Assembly: GCF_044336245.1 (NCBI RefSeq) | Contig: NZ_CP172346.1 | Coordinates: 2,356,001-2,420,000, forward strand | Reading direction: 5' to 3' | DNA: 64,000 nucleotides | DNA from: Schlesneria sphaerica | Lineage (GTDB): Bacteria > Planctomycetota > Planctomycetia > Planctomycetales > Planctomycetaceae | Part shown: in pieces, positions 34,834-44,249 of the stretch | Position numbering within the stretch: position 1 is the stretch's first letter | How the letters are laid out: each line of letters starts with the position of its first letter | Program-made: the position numbers and the translations under genes | Notes under the pieces: generated by a model | What the model was told of the DNA's origin: nothing | Database searches by the model: none | The model's input: only the letters and a program-made list of their open reading frames with translations

Positions 34834-36171
34834 ATGTCCAGTACCGCATTACCACCGGGCCCCAAAGGGACGTGGATTGGTGGGAACTTGCGCCAGTTCA
34901 CTCAGGGACGTCTTGATTTCTTCCGCCAGCTTGCCCATGACTATGGTGATGTCGCCAGTATTCGATTTGGCACCCGGCGAATCTTTCTCATCAGCAACCC
35001 GGATCTGATAGAAGAAGTCCTGGTGACGCAGGCGAAGCACTACATCAAGCATTTCGGAGCCCGTTCGTACAAGCCGGTGCTCGGAAATGGTCTGGTGACC
35101 AGTGAAGGGGAACTCTGGTTGCGGCAGCGCAGACTCAGTCAACCCGCGTTTCTGAAGCAGCGTGTTCAGTCCTATGCCCCGATCATGTCTGACTTGACGG
35201 AGGCCATGCTGGCGAAATGGAAGCCAGGGGCTGAAGTGGACATCCACGCAGAATTCACTTCACTGACCAGCGCAATCGCGCTGAAAACTCTCTTTGGACT
35301 GGACGATCCGGGTGATCGCGCCCGGTTCACGGAACCATTGCGAATCGCCTTCGACCTGATGAGTATCCGAATCCGAACCCTGCTCAAACCCCCTCGCTGG
35401 CTTCCGGTCGGATCGAATCGCAAACTGAATCATGCCGTCAAAGAGCTATTCTCAGTTGTGGACGGCTACATTGAGGCAGGTCGTTTACGAGGACACTCTG
35501 GTGACGATCTGCTTTCGAGACTTGTCTCAGCCCAGGATGAAGATGGGACGCGGATGTCGCACAAGCAATTGCGCGACGAATTGATGACGCTCTATTTGGC
35601 AGGACACGAGACAACCTCGTTAACGCTGTCGTGGAGCTGGTACCTGATCTCACAACACCCCGAAGTCGAACGCAAGCTCGTCGAAGAGTGGCAACGGGTG
35701 CTCGGAGGCAGACCACCGACACCCGAGGATCTGTCCAGCATGCCCTACACGGATGCAGTTATCACGGAAGCGATGCGCGTGTATCCGCCGGTCTATCTCA
35801 TCGGTCGTGAGGCGACTCGTGATATGGATCTCGGGGGATACCGTGTGAGAAAAGGTTACACGGTCTTCATCAGCCAGTGGGTTAATCACCGCGACGCCCG
35901 ATGGTTCTCCAACCCCGACCAGTTCCAGCCCGAGCGCTGGGAAGACGGACTCGCCAAACGTATCCCAAAGTATGCTTATTTTCCGTTTGGCGGCGGCCCC
36001 CGCATTTGTATCGGCAACACTTTCGCGATGATGGAAGCGGCAATTCTGCTGGCCACGGTGGGGCAAAAGTATCACTTTACCTTGCTTCCAAATGCCAGGA
36101 TTGACGTGAATCCGCAAATCACGCTTGCACCAAAGTACGGAATCCCCGCCCAACTCAAACGAAGATCCTGA
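34834..36171 (+). CDS. Cytochrome P450
   Basis: The 445-residue soluble P450 has all hallmarks in order: proline-rich start LPPGPKG, the C-helix WLRQRR, the oxygen-activation I-helix motif AGHETTS (acid and threonine present), the ExxR motif EAMR, and the haem loop FGGGPRICIG with the thiolate ligand C392. There is no membrane anchor, and a GGAGG lies 10 bases before the ATG. Its substrate is unknown, and no ferredoxin or reductase gene is adjacent, so it depends on partners elsewhere. It appears to be a single-gene unit. Confidence 0.95.
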   Translation: MSSTALPPGPKGTWIGGNLRQFTQGRLDFFRQLAHDYGDVASIRFGTRRIFLISNPDLIEEVLVTQAKHYIKHFGARSYKPVLGNGLVTSEGELWLRQRRLSQPAFLKQRVQSYAPIMSDLTEAMLAKWKPGAEVDIHAEFTSLTSAIALKTLFGLDDPGDRARFTEPLRIAFDLMSIRIRTLLKPPRWLPVGSNRKLNHAVKELFSVVDGYIEAGRLRGHSGDDLLSRLVSAQDEDGTRMSHKQLRDELMTLYLAGHETTSLTLSWSWYLISQHPEVERKLVEEWQRVLGGRPPTPEDLSSMPYTDAVITEAMRVYPPVYLIGREATRDMDLGGYRVRKGYTVFISQWVNHRDARWFSNPDQFQPERWEDGLAKRIPKYAYFPFGGGPRICIGNTFAMMEAAILLATVGQKYHFTLLPNARIDVNPQITLAPKYGIPAQLKRRS

Positions 36172-36458
36172 TTCTCGCGGCACTGATCCACCAAACTCGC
36201 ATGGCAGACAATGCACATTCGTCGACTGAAGCTGCTGCGGGCCCCCCTGTCCTGCTCAAGTCAAGGCCAACTCATCTGAACGGCATTCACCATCGCACTA
36301 CGATGCCCTTCGTGACTCTTTCGAGGCACGTCGTTGCGGGGTAGGATCTAAGGAATCCGTTTTACTGACAACCCGCACGACAATCACTCGCCAGCCCATC
36401 TGGCCTGGGGTTTTGCTGCCTTTCGGCAACTTCATACGAGAGGTCCCCGACGACAACC

Positions 36459-39400
36459 ATGGATTTGAGTCCGCCCCCGACTTCGCATGACCCTCGTCCG
36501 CGATTCGTTTTACTCGGCATTTTGACGCTGCTCATTGCTGGCGTCGGATTCCTGTTCTGGAACAAGACGAAACCAGCACCCGCACGCCCCCCCGAGTACG
36601 AAGAATATGTTCGCGCGTTTCAACTCGGCGTCGCAGCACTGGATGCGGACCTGCCACAGACCGCTGAACCCAATTTGACCCGTGCAGTGACCCTCATTCC
36701 CAGTGAACCCGCAGCCTGGGCCAACCGTGGCTTGTTATATCTACGAACGGGACGAATGGAAGAAGCGGCAAGCGATCTTGAGCGTGCTGACAAACTTCAA
36801 CCGAATGACCCCGAAATTCAGAAACTGCTCGGTCTGCTCCGACAGCGGCAAGGTCAGTTCACCGAAGCGAAAAAACATCTTCGCCAGGCATTGAGCCAGG
36901 ATCCGACGGATGTGAAGGCCCTCTACCTTCTCGCCCAGATTGTTGAGCAGGAACAGGAACTTGATAGCGACGAGGAATATCAAAAACTCCTGGATGGGAT
37001 TCTCGCGGAAAGCCCTCAAAATTTACGAGTGCTGATTGACCGGCTTCGCAAAGCCGTGCGAGCCGCTGATCGAAAGGTCGTGGACGACACGGTCGTCCGA
37101 TTTAACGAACTGAGTCCCAAATGGCTGGACCGGACCCGACGAGAATGGAACGACATTCAGCCCCTTTTGGCTGGCACTCTCGGGCCAACGCTTGTCCCGC
37201 GACTGCTCCGATTTGATAACGTGCTGAAGGCCGAGCCGAGGTACGTGACGGACGTTGCTGAGGTCCAGCCAAAAGACGAATTGGCCGGAACTTCACTTCA
37301 AAGCTTTCGCACAATTCCGGATCTTCAGCACTCGCCCGCTCCCTATGATCCCGACTTGAAGTTTACGGCTTCCGACATCTCCGGAACTCCAGAGGGACGG
37401 TGGTCTGCTCTGCAACCCGTCTGGCTGTCCGCTGAAGGATTACCCGTCGTCTTTGTGGCAAACGAAAAGGAAGTCCGACGGATTGGAGACGATGGGGTAC
37501 TCCCCTCGATTCCCGTTTCCAATACAGGACTGGTGCCAATCGACTGGAACAATGACCAGAAAACAGATCTGCTTGTGACTGGTCCAGGGGGACTGAGATT
37601 TTTCCAGCAGGAGAATGCGACCACCTGGGTCGATGTCACGAGCAAGACGGGCCTGCCAGACATCGAACTGAACGCCGCAAACTTTTCAGCACTGGCCGCT
37701 GACGTCGACCTTGATGGTGATGTCGACTTACTCATCTCCCGCACTACCGGCCCACCCCAGTTCCTTCGCAATAATTTCGACGGAACCTGGACATCTCAGA
37801 CAATCTTCAACGAACTCTCAGGCCCCGTGATCTTCACTTGGGCCGACTTTGACCACGACGGAGCCCCGGATGCAGGACTGGTCGACTCCGACGGCGCCTT
37901 GCGAGTCTTTTCGAACGATCGGTCCGGTCAATTCAAGGCATGGTTGACGCCACCGCCGGCAGGCAAGTACCTGACAATCTCGGTCGGTGATGTGACGGAT
38001 GACGGCATTTTCGACATCATCGCTCTTCGGGATGACGGAACGCTGCTGGCCTTCTCAGATCGCCATAAGCAGGCCGAATGGCAGATCAGAGAAATCACTC
38101 GCTGGGACGGGACACCGACCTCTGCACCTGATCAATCCCCGCAACTGCTTGTGGCCGACCTCGACAATAACGGTGTCCTCGATTTCGTCGTCAGTGGCAG
38201 TCAGACGAGTACGTTGTGGCTGGGAACGGGCCATGGAAATGTACACTTACTGACAAATGAACTTCCTCCGCGAATAACGGCTGCCGCGGATCTCGATGGA
38301 ACTGGCCGACTCGCCTTGCTCGGACTGGACGAGAATGGGCATCCAGTTCAATTGCGCAGCAGCGGTCGATACCAGTATCACTGGCTGACCGTTCGGCCTC
38401 ATGCCAGCCCGGAAGGGAAGGGAGACAACCGCATCAATTCCTTCGCGATCGGCGGTGACGTTGAAGTTCGAGCAGGGACGCACGTCGTCAAAGTTCCGAT
38501 TCAATCCCCTGCGGTACACGTTGGACTGGGCGATCGACCTCAGGCCGAGGTGGTCAAGATTCAATGGCCCAACGGCACGATCCAGTTTGAGTTCAATTCC
38601 GCGATTAACCAGACGGTTGTTGCTCAGCAGCGGCTGAAGGGATCCTGTCCATTTCTGTTCGCTCGAAATGGCGATCAGATTGAATTTGTCACAGACTTCA
38701 TGTGGAGTACCCCGCTGGGGATGTATATCAATGCCTCGGACAAGGGGGGATTCCTGCAAACGACGGATTGGGTGAATGTCCCCGGCAACCTGCTGGGCGT
38801 TCAGAATGGTCAGTATGAACTGCGAGTGAATGCCAACTTGTGGGAGACCCACTTTTTCGATTACCTGGCCCTGATGGTGGTCGACCATCCGGAGAACTCG
38901 GAAATGTTCGTCGACGAACGTTTCTTCATGCAGCCGACCGAGCCGAATCTCATTCTGACATCCCCCCCGGTCAATGTGGCGCGCGTGACGGATGATCAGG
39001 GCCGTGATGCAACTGCGGACCTGCAAGCCAACGACGGCGTCTATTTCGATCATATTCAGCGTGGCCAGTATCAGGGAGTCGCTACTGATCACTGGGTTGA
39101 GATTGAGCTTGGCGACGACACCCCGAAGGAAGGACCTGTCTGGCTGGTGGCTCGTGGTTGGATGCACCCGACGGACAGTTCGGTCAACTATGCCATCGAA
39201 CAGGGACAGCATGCCAAACCACAAGGTCTGGCGCTCGAAGTTCCTGACGACAACGGGCAATGGCGCGTCGTCCGTGATCAGATCGGATTTCCAACAGGAA
39301 AAAACAAGACGATTCTGCTTCGGCTGGATGGCCTCGTCGGCGAGGCGAGCATCCCACCGCGCCGGTTCCGCCTGCGGACCAATCTGGAGATCTATTGGGA

Positions 39401-39977
39401 TTCGTTGCGGGTCGCTCAAGGGTACGAATCGTCACCCGAACGTCGTCAGATTCTCACCGCCACGAGTGCTTCACTCAATCACCGAGGAATCCTGGCAATG
39501 ACTCAGGCAAATCCCAGCTCGCCCGAACTTCCTCATTACAATCAGATCGTCTCTCGAGGCCAATCATGGCGGGACCTGATCGGATATCACACTCGATATG
39601 GCGAGATTGACGAATTGCTGCAGGTGATCGACGATCGATATGTTATTATGAACGCGGGCGATGAAATGACACTATTTTTTTACGCCCCCCCAGATCCACC
39701 TGCGGGTTGGAAGCGAAATTACGTATGGATCGCTGATGGGTGGGTCAAGGACGGTGACTTCAACACACGCTTTGGAAAAACCGTACTTCCGTTACCTGCG
39801 CACGATATGCCTGGCTACGACACTCCACCCGGACAGCTCGAAGATGATCCCGTTTATCAGCGACACCCTGAGGACTGGCAGCAGTACCACACTCGATATG
39901 TGACACCTCAAGTCTTCGAACAAGGGCTGCGTCACTTCAAACATCCTCGGCAAAGCAAGAAAGGAGGGAATCAGTGA
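36459..39977 (+). CDS. Membrane-anchored TPR and VCBS/FG-GAP repeat protein with long C-terminal region
   Basis: The 1172-residue protein has an N-terminal membrane helix (about 17-36) and TPRs near residues 45-170. FG-GAP/VCBS-type calcium-binding propeller repeats cover about 330-640, with DVDLDGDVD, DFDHDGAPD and DLDNNGVLD. A C-terminal region of about 500 residues follows, starting with CPFLFARNGDQIEFVTDFMW, whose function I cannot name. Topology implies a periplasmic propeller. The gene starts the plus-strand operon and overlaps the next gene by 4 bp. A GAGAGG precedes the ATG at somewhat long spacing. Confidence 0.8.
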   Translation: MDLSPPPTSHDPRPRFVLLGILTLLIAGVGFLFWNKTKPAPARPPEYEEYVRAFQLGVAALDADLPQTAEPNLTRAVTLIPSEPAAWANRGLLYLRTGRMEEAASDLERADKLQPNDPEIQKLLGLLRQRQGQFTEAKKHLRQALSQDPTDVKALYLLAQIVEQEQELDSDEEYQKLLDGILAESPQNLRVLIDRLRKAVRAADRKVVDDTVVRFNELSPKWLDRTRREWNDIQPLLAGTLGPTLVPRLLRFDNVLKAEPRYVTDVAEVQPKDELAGTSLQSFRTIPDLQHSPAPYDPDLKFTASDISGTPEGRWSALQPVWLSAEGLPVVFVANEKEVRRIGDDGVLPSIPVSNTGLVPIDWNNDQKTDLLVTGPGGLRFFQQENATTWVDVTSKTGLPDIELNAANFSALAADVDLDGDVDLLISRTTGPPQFLRNNFDGTWTSQTIFNELSGPVIFTWADFDHDGAPDAGLVDSDGALRVFSNDRSGQFKAWLTPPPAGKYLTISVGDVTDDGIFDIIALRDDGTLLAFSDRHKQAEWQIREITRWDGTPTSAPDQSPQLLVADLDNNGVLDFVVSGSQTSTLWLGTGHGNVHLLTNELPPRITAAADLDGTGRLALLGLDENGHPVQLRSSGRYQYHWLTVRPHASPEGKGDNRINSFAIGGDVEVRAGTHVVKVPIQSPAVHVGLGDRPQAEVVKIQWPNGTIQFEFNSAINQTVVAQQRLKGSCPFLFARNGDQIEFVTDFMWSTPLGMYINASDKGGFLQTTDWVNVPGNLLGVQNGQYELRVNANLWETHFFDYLALMVVDHPENSEMFVDERFFMQPTEPNLILTSPPVNVARVTDDQGRDATADLQANDGVYFDHIQRGQYQGVATDHWVEIELGDDTPKEGPVWLVARGWMHPTDSSVNYAIEQGQHAKPQGLALEVPDDNGQWRVVRDQIGFPTGKNKTILLRLDGLVGEASIPPRRFRLRTNLEIYWDSLRVAQGYESSPERRQILTATSASLNHRGILAMTQANPSSPELPHYNQIVSRGQSWRDLIGYHTRYGEIDELLQVIDDRYVIMNAGDEMTLFFYAPPDPPAGWKRNYVWIADGWVKDGDFNTRFGKTVLPLPAHDMPGYDTPPGQLEDDPVYQRHPEDWQQYHTRYVTPQVFEQGLRHFKHPRQSKKGGNQ

Positions 39978-41857
39978 GTCAATCCTTGAAGCAAATTGTG
40001 ATCACCGTTCTCTTCCTGGGAATGCTGGGATGGGTGGCGTTCCGTGGGTCTGAAGGAAACCGATCTCAACCCTGGGCCCGGCTGACAGGGAACGCATCGC
40101 CGTCAGCAGCCACGCTGGAAGAAGCCGAGGCACTCCGCCGTTATGGCTTCTGCCTGACTGAGGCTGCGGAGCAAGTCGGTATCTCGTTCCGGCACGCCGC
40201 CGCCGAACTTGATCCCAAGCTGTCTCACATCATGCCTATTGTAAACGCAATGGGCGCTGCAGCGACGGTCTTTGATTTTGATAACGATCGCTACGATGAC
40301 CTCTACGTCGTATCGAGTAAAGCGGGCAGCCAAAACGCACTCTATCGAAACCGCGGAGACGGCACATTTGAAGACGTTGCATCCAGTCTGGGTGTCGCTG
40401 ACTTGAACCAGCCGGGAACGGGTGCCTCCATGGGCTCACTCGCTGCCGACTATGACAACGATGGCTATGTCGACCTGTTCGTCTACAAGTGGGGTCGCCC
40501 GGAACTATTTCGTAACAACGAGGGCAAAGGCTTCGTCCGAGTGACCGAGGGATCTGGTCTACCCGCCTGGGTCAATGCAAACGCGGCGTGCTGGTTCGAC
40601 TACGATCGCGACGGTCGGCTCGACCTGTTCCTGGCCGGTTACTGGTCTGAAGAGGTGGATCTATGGAACCTAAAGACCACGCAAATTATGCCTGAATCAT
40701 TCGAATACGCCCGCAATGGAGGACGAAAATATCTGCTGCGCAACCTCGGTGACGGGAAATTCCAGGATGTCACTAGTGAAATGGGAATCCAGAGTACTCG
40801 CTGGACGTTAGGTGTCGTGGCAGCAGACATCTGCGGCACCGGTTATCCGGACCTCATCCTGGCAAATGATTACGGGGTCTCAGAATTTTATGCCAACCGT
40901 GAGGGTAAGCGATTCGAGGAAATCGGCTACGAAACGGGTATCGGCGTGACTCCCAAAAGTGGGATGAGTGTCGGGCTGGGTGACATCTTCAATGACGGGC
41001 AACAGGCCCTGTACATCACGAACATCACCGAGCCTGGAAATCTGGTTCAAGGAAACAATCTCTGGGTTCCCACAGGTGAAAGCACCCGCGGTGCCCCCCG
41101 CTTCCTCAATCAAGCCAGTGCCGTTAACGTCGAGCGGGGAGGCTGGAGTTGGGGCGCTAAGTTTGGAGACCTGAACAACGACGGCTGGCTCGACCTGTAC
41201 CTGACCAATGGCTATATCTCGGCCAGCAAAGGGAAAAGCTACTGGTATGACTACGGAAAGATTGCAGGCGGGCTGAAAGGCCTGATCGGCGAAGCGACTT
41301 ACTGGCCCCCCATCGGCGAGCAAAGTCTGTCCGGCTACCAGCCGAAGTGTGTGTGGCTCAACAAAGGGGGGGACTTCACGGATATCGCTGCCGCAGTGGG
41401 AGTCACTGACGTCTACGACGGTCGAGCCGTCGTTTTCAGTGACTTCTCCAACCGAGGGATCCTCGACGTTGCCATCGCCAATCAACAAGGTCCGGTGCTC
41501 TTCTACCGCAATACGATTTCGCCGGGTCGAGACTGGGTGCAGTTCCACCTTGAGGGAGGTGCTCGACCAGGCAATGAGCAGGGATGGAGCAATCGCGGCG
41601 GCGTCGGTGCGACAGTCACCCTGCATTGGGTTCAAGGGCAGGAAGGAACGACGCGTCAGCAGTCACAAGTCACCACCGCTGGCGACGCCTATGCTTCTCA
41701 GAGCATGTCGCGCGTTCATTTCGGTCTCGGCGAACAGGCAAAGTTGAAAGAGGTTCGAATTAAATGGCCATCAGGCCGCACAACACAAATCGATGCTCCG
41801 GAAACGGGTGTGGTGCACCTCGTCCGTGAGATTGATTCGAAGGAGGCTGCAAAATGA
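39974..41857 (+). CDS. CRTAC1 family protein (FG-GAP propeller plus ASPIC/UnbV domain)
   Basis: The 627-residue protein has an N-terminal hydrophobic segment, then FG-GAP repeats with calcium loops (DFDNDRYDD, DYDNDGYVD, DYDRDGRLD, DLNNDGWLD). At the C-terminus is the ASPIC/UnbV domain (GVGATVTLHW, then VHFGLGEQAKLKEVRIKWPSG). The UnbV name comes from enediyne gene clusters. The start is a GTG at 39974 inside the stop of the previous gene, with a strong GGAGG just upstream. It lacks the four-cysteine loop present in the two minus-strand CRTAC1 proteins. It overlaps the following gene by 4 bp. Confidence 0.9.
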   Translation: MSQSLKQIVITVLFLGMLGWVAFRGSEGNRSQPWARLTGNASPSAATLEEAEALRRYGFCLTEAAEQVGISFRHAAAELDPKLSHIMPIVNAMGAAATVFDFDNDRYDDLYVVSSKAGSQNALYRNRGDGTFEDVASSLGVADLNQPGTGASMGSLAADYDNDGYVDLFVYKWGRPELFRNNEGKGFVRVTEGSGLPAWVNANAACWFDYDRDGRLDLFLAGYWSEEVDLWNLKTTQIMPESFEYARNGGRKYLLRNLGDGKFQDVTSEMGIQSTRWTLGVVAADICGTGYPDLILANDYGVSEFYANREGKRFEEIGYETGIGVTPKSGMSVGLGDIFNDGQQALYITNITEPGNLVQGNNLWVPTGESTRGAPRFLNQASAVNVERGGWSWGAKFGDLNNDGWLDLYLTNGYISASKGKSYWYDYGKIAGGLKGLIGEATYWPPIGEQSLSGYQPKCVWLNKGGDFTDIAAAVGVTDVYDGRAVVFSDFSNRGILDVAIANQQGPVLFYRNTISPGRDWVQFHLEGGARPGNEQGWSNRGGVGATVTLHWVQGQEGTTRQQSQVTTAGDAYASQSMSRVHFGLGEQAKLKEVRIKWPSGRTTQIDAPETGVVHLVREIDSKEAAK

Positions 41858-43011
41858 GCAGCGAAACCCGCCCCATCACGCAGCCTAAACCTCAAACATG
41901 TGAAGCCCCAGGTTGGCCTGCATTCGCCGCACGGGTCCTGGCCACGATTGTGCTCGTGGCGGGCTACTACTGGAATGTGGGAATTATCGGGACCCGGGTG
42001 GGCGAGGTCTTCGCTCAACTGACCGGCTACCCCCTTGATCCGATTGCACCTCGTGTCATTGCCGTGATCATGCTGCTGGCCGTGCTGCTGGCGGTCTGGT
42101 GGCGATTGATTTCGCGTGACATGCGGTTCCAGGCCCCTCTGCTGATCACTTGCATTCTTGCAGTCGGAGATGCCGTATTCAGTATTCTCGAGAATCATCC
42201 CGCCCCGCCATGGCTGGTCGCAGCCAGTGGGGGCGCGATTATGGAGTATTCGCCCACGTTCCTGGCCATCGCCACGACGATTGTGTGCGAGCTTGTACTG
42301 GGACGTTTTTTCTGGGGCAAATGGCCTCACTTGGCAAGTGCGTATATCTCGGGGATCAGTGCGGGAATTCTGATTAAGTCCTCTTTGCTGTGGCCGTTCG
42401 TGCTGTGCAGCTTGATCTCAATCACATCAAAATATGTACTGCGGATTGGTAACAGACACCTATGGAATCCGACGAACTTCGGCGTCACGATGATGCTCTT
42501 TCTGGCCCCCGCACATGTTGCAAGTCTGACGGTCCAGGCGGGAAACAATGGTATCGCCGTCCTGACGATCTGGATTCTGGGTGGCCTGATCATGTATCGG
42601 CTGGGCCGCTTCCATATCCCGGCGGCTTTCATCGCAGCCTTTGTTCCGCTGGCGTTCCTGAGAAGTTACATCACGGGTCATCCATGGCAGGCAGAGATCG
42701 CCCCGATCACCAGCCCCATGTTCCAGTTGTATATCTTCTTCATGATCACAGACCCAAAAACCACGACACGGGGCTGGAAAAGTCAGACAGCTGTTGCCAT
42801 CCTCGTGGCGGTCATGGAAACATTCCTGAGAATCGCGTTCCGAGATGTTCATTCTCTCTACCACGCGTTATTCATTGTCGGACCGGTAACCAATCTTGTT
42901 GAGATCTATCTGGATTCACGTAAGACTCAAAACCAACCAATCCCGAACAAATCAGAAGCGAAACTCGACCTGACGGCGCCGGAAATCAAAACCGATCTTG
43001 TCTCGGGCTGA
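41854..43011 (+). CDS. RnfD/NqrB-like (UnbU-like) multi-pass membrane protein
   Basis: The 385-residue protein has about nine predicted membrane helices. Motifs HLWNPTNFGVTMMLFLAP and FFMITDPKTTTRGWKSQ match the corresponding loops in RnfD/NqrB, where NPTA/S and TDP occur around the flavin and quinone region. UnbU proteins of enediyne clusters are similar membrane proteins that accompany UnbV. Here it directly follows a UnbV-type CRTAC1 gene with a 4-bp overlap, so the pair is conserved in arrangement. An electron-transfer role is plausible, but the flavin attachment residue cannot be confirmed. The C-terminal tail is polar and short. Confidence 0.72.
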   Translation: MSSETRPITQPKPQTCEAPGWPAFAARVLATIVLVAGYYWNVGIIGTRVGEVFAQLTGYPLDPIAPRVIAVIMLLAVLLAVWWRLISRDMRFQAPLLITCILAVGDAVFSILENHPAPPWLVAASGGAIMEYSPTFLAIATTIVCELVLGRFFWGKWPHLASAYISGISAGILIKSSLLWPFVLCSLISITSKYVLRIGNRHLWNPTNFGVTMMLFLAPAHVASLTVQAGNNGIAVLTIWILGGLIMYRLGRFHIPAAFIAAFVPLAFLRSYITGHPWQAEIAPITSPMFQLYIFFMITDPKTTTRGWKSQTAVAILVAVMETFLRIAFRDVHSLYHALFIVGPVTNLVEIYLDSRKTQNQPIPNKSEAKLDLTAPEIKTDLVSG

Positions 43012-43096
43012 CTCCTCCTTGTTGCCTGCGACGTTGCTGACAGACAATTTCGTGCCTGAAATTCCCCCTGAAGCGAACCGTATACAGAGGTGATTC

Positions 43097-44242
43097 ATGA
43101 AGCGTTCGTTCTCGTGCCGCGTTTTACCATTGCTTGGAGCGGTCGGCCTGTTGGCCGGCGCGATTGGATGCAGTGGTGAATCTTCCCCCACGACGGCCGA
43201 TGGACGGACAAAACTGAAAGTTGCCTATCTGGGGCTGACCTGCGAAGCACCTATGTTCGTAGCTCAGGAAAAAGGATTCTACACCGAAGAAGGTCTGGAT
43301 GTAGAACTGGTGAAGACCGACTGGGACGGCCTGCGCGAAGGTTTGGGGACGGGAAGTTTCGATGCAAATCACACACTGATCATGTATCTGCTGAAGCCGA
43401 TCGAGCAGGGTGTTGATATGAAGATCACGGGTGGCATCCATACGGGCTGCCTGCGGCTGCAAGTGGCCGCGAACTCGGACATCAAGTCACCTGCCGAGCT
43501 CAAGGGCAAGAAAATTGGCGTCGCGACCCACATTGGTAGTCCCCCATACCTGTTCTCATGTCGGGTTCTGGCTGCTCACGGAATCGATCCCCGTCCCGAA
43601 AGTGACGACGTCCAGTGGATCCCTTATCCCCCGGCAGAATTAGGACTGGCCGTCGAAAAAGGACTTGTCGATGCCGTCTGTACTTCCGACCCGATCGGGA
43701 CGATTCTGGTCGGCAAAGGGATCGTGCGAACGATTGCCGACCAGGCGACCGATGCACCGTATAGCGAGGAGTACTGCTGTGCTGCCGTCGTCAGCGGTAA
43801 ACTGGCCCGCGCGAACCCTGCCGCAGCAGCAAAGGTGACCCGAGCGTTTCTGAAAGCGTCGCGCTGGGTTGAAGAAAACACCATCGCGGCCGCCACGCTC
43901 GCAGTCGAAAAGAATTACATCGCCGCATCAACAGAGATCAATGCCCAGGCCATTTCCCAACTGAAGTACATGCCCGGCGTCTCAAGTTGCCGGCAGAGTA
44001 TCGAGAACGCCGCCAGCGAGATGAAACGGGCGGGCCTGCTGAAAGAGTCAACCAACGTTGATGAGCTGACGAAGCGGGCATGGCTGGACCTGGAGGGAGT
44101 TACTGACGAGTGGATTAATCAATTGGAGGTCGAGAAGATCGCCGATGGCGGAAGGGCTCCGAAATTGTCTCCGGAAGGTTTTGTGGCACTCTTTGAATTG
44201 AACAAAGACTGCCTGTGTTGCTGCCGCTGCTGCATCGAATAG
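43097..44242 (+). CDS. ABC substrate-binding lipoprotein (NitT/TauT-like) with cysteine-rich tail
   Basis: The 381-residue protein has a lipoprotein signal (lipobox AIGC, C25) and the type 2 periplasmic-binding fold of the NitT/TauT/SsuA group: FVAQEKGFYTEEGLDVELV and LKGKKIGVATHIGSPPYLF. The mature part is rich in cysteine (TCEAP, HTGCLRL, AVCTSD, EYCCAAV, SSCRQS). It ends in a tail with six cysteines (C372, C374-376 and C378-379). This is not a feature of ordinary nitrate or sulfonate binders and suggests a metal-related ligand. A GAGGTGAT site precedes the ATG. The permease follows 7 bp later. Confidence 0.85.
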   Translation: MKRSFSCRVLPLLGAVGLLAGAIGCSGESSPTTADGRTKLKVAYLGLTCEAPMFVAQEKGFYTEEGLDVELVKTDWDGLREGLGTGSFDANHTLIMYLLKPIEQGVDMKITGGIHTGCLRLQVAANSDIKSPAELKGKKIGVATHIGSPPYLFSCRVLAAHGIDPRPESDDVQWIPYPPAELGLAVEKGLVDAVCTSDPIGTILVGKGIVRTIADQATDAPYSEEYCCAAVVSGKLARANPAAAAKVTRAFLKASRWVEENTIAAATLAVEKNYIAASTEINAQAISQLKYMPGVSSCRQSIENAASEMKRAGLLKESTNVDELTKRAWLDLEGVTDEWINQLEVEKIADGGRAPKLSPEGFVALFELNKDCLCCCRCCIE

Positions 44243-44249
44243 TGAGACA

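Noticed and set aside
38247..39419. A 390-codon minus-strand frame inside the TPR/VCBS gene.
   Set aside because: It lies wholly opposite a gene with clear domains. High GC third positions create long antisense frames in this genome.
36459..43011. The UnbV/UnbU-type genes taken as part of an enediyne biosynthesis cluster.
   Set aside because: No iterative polyketide synthase, thioesterase or other warhead genes occur around them.
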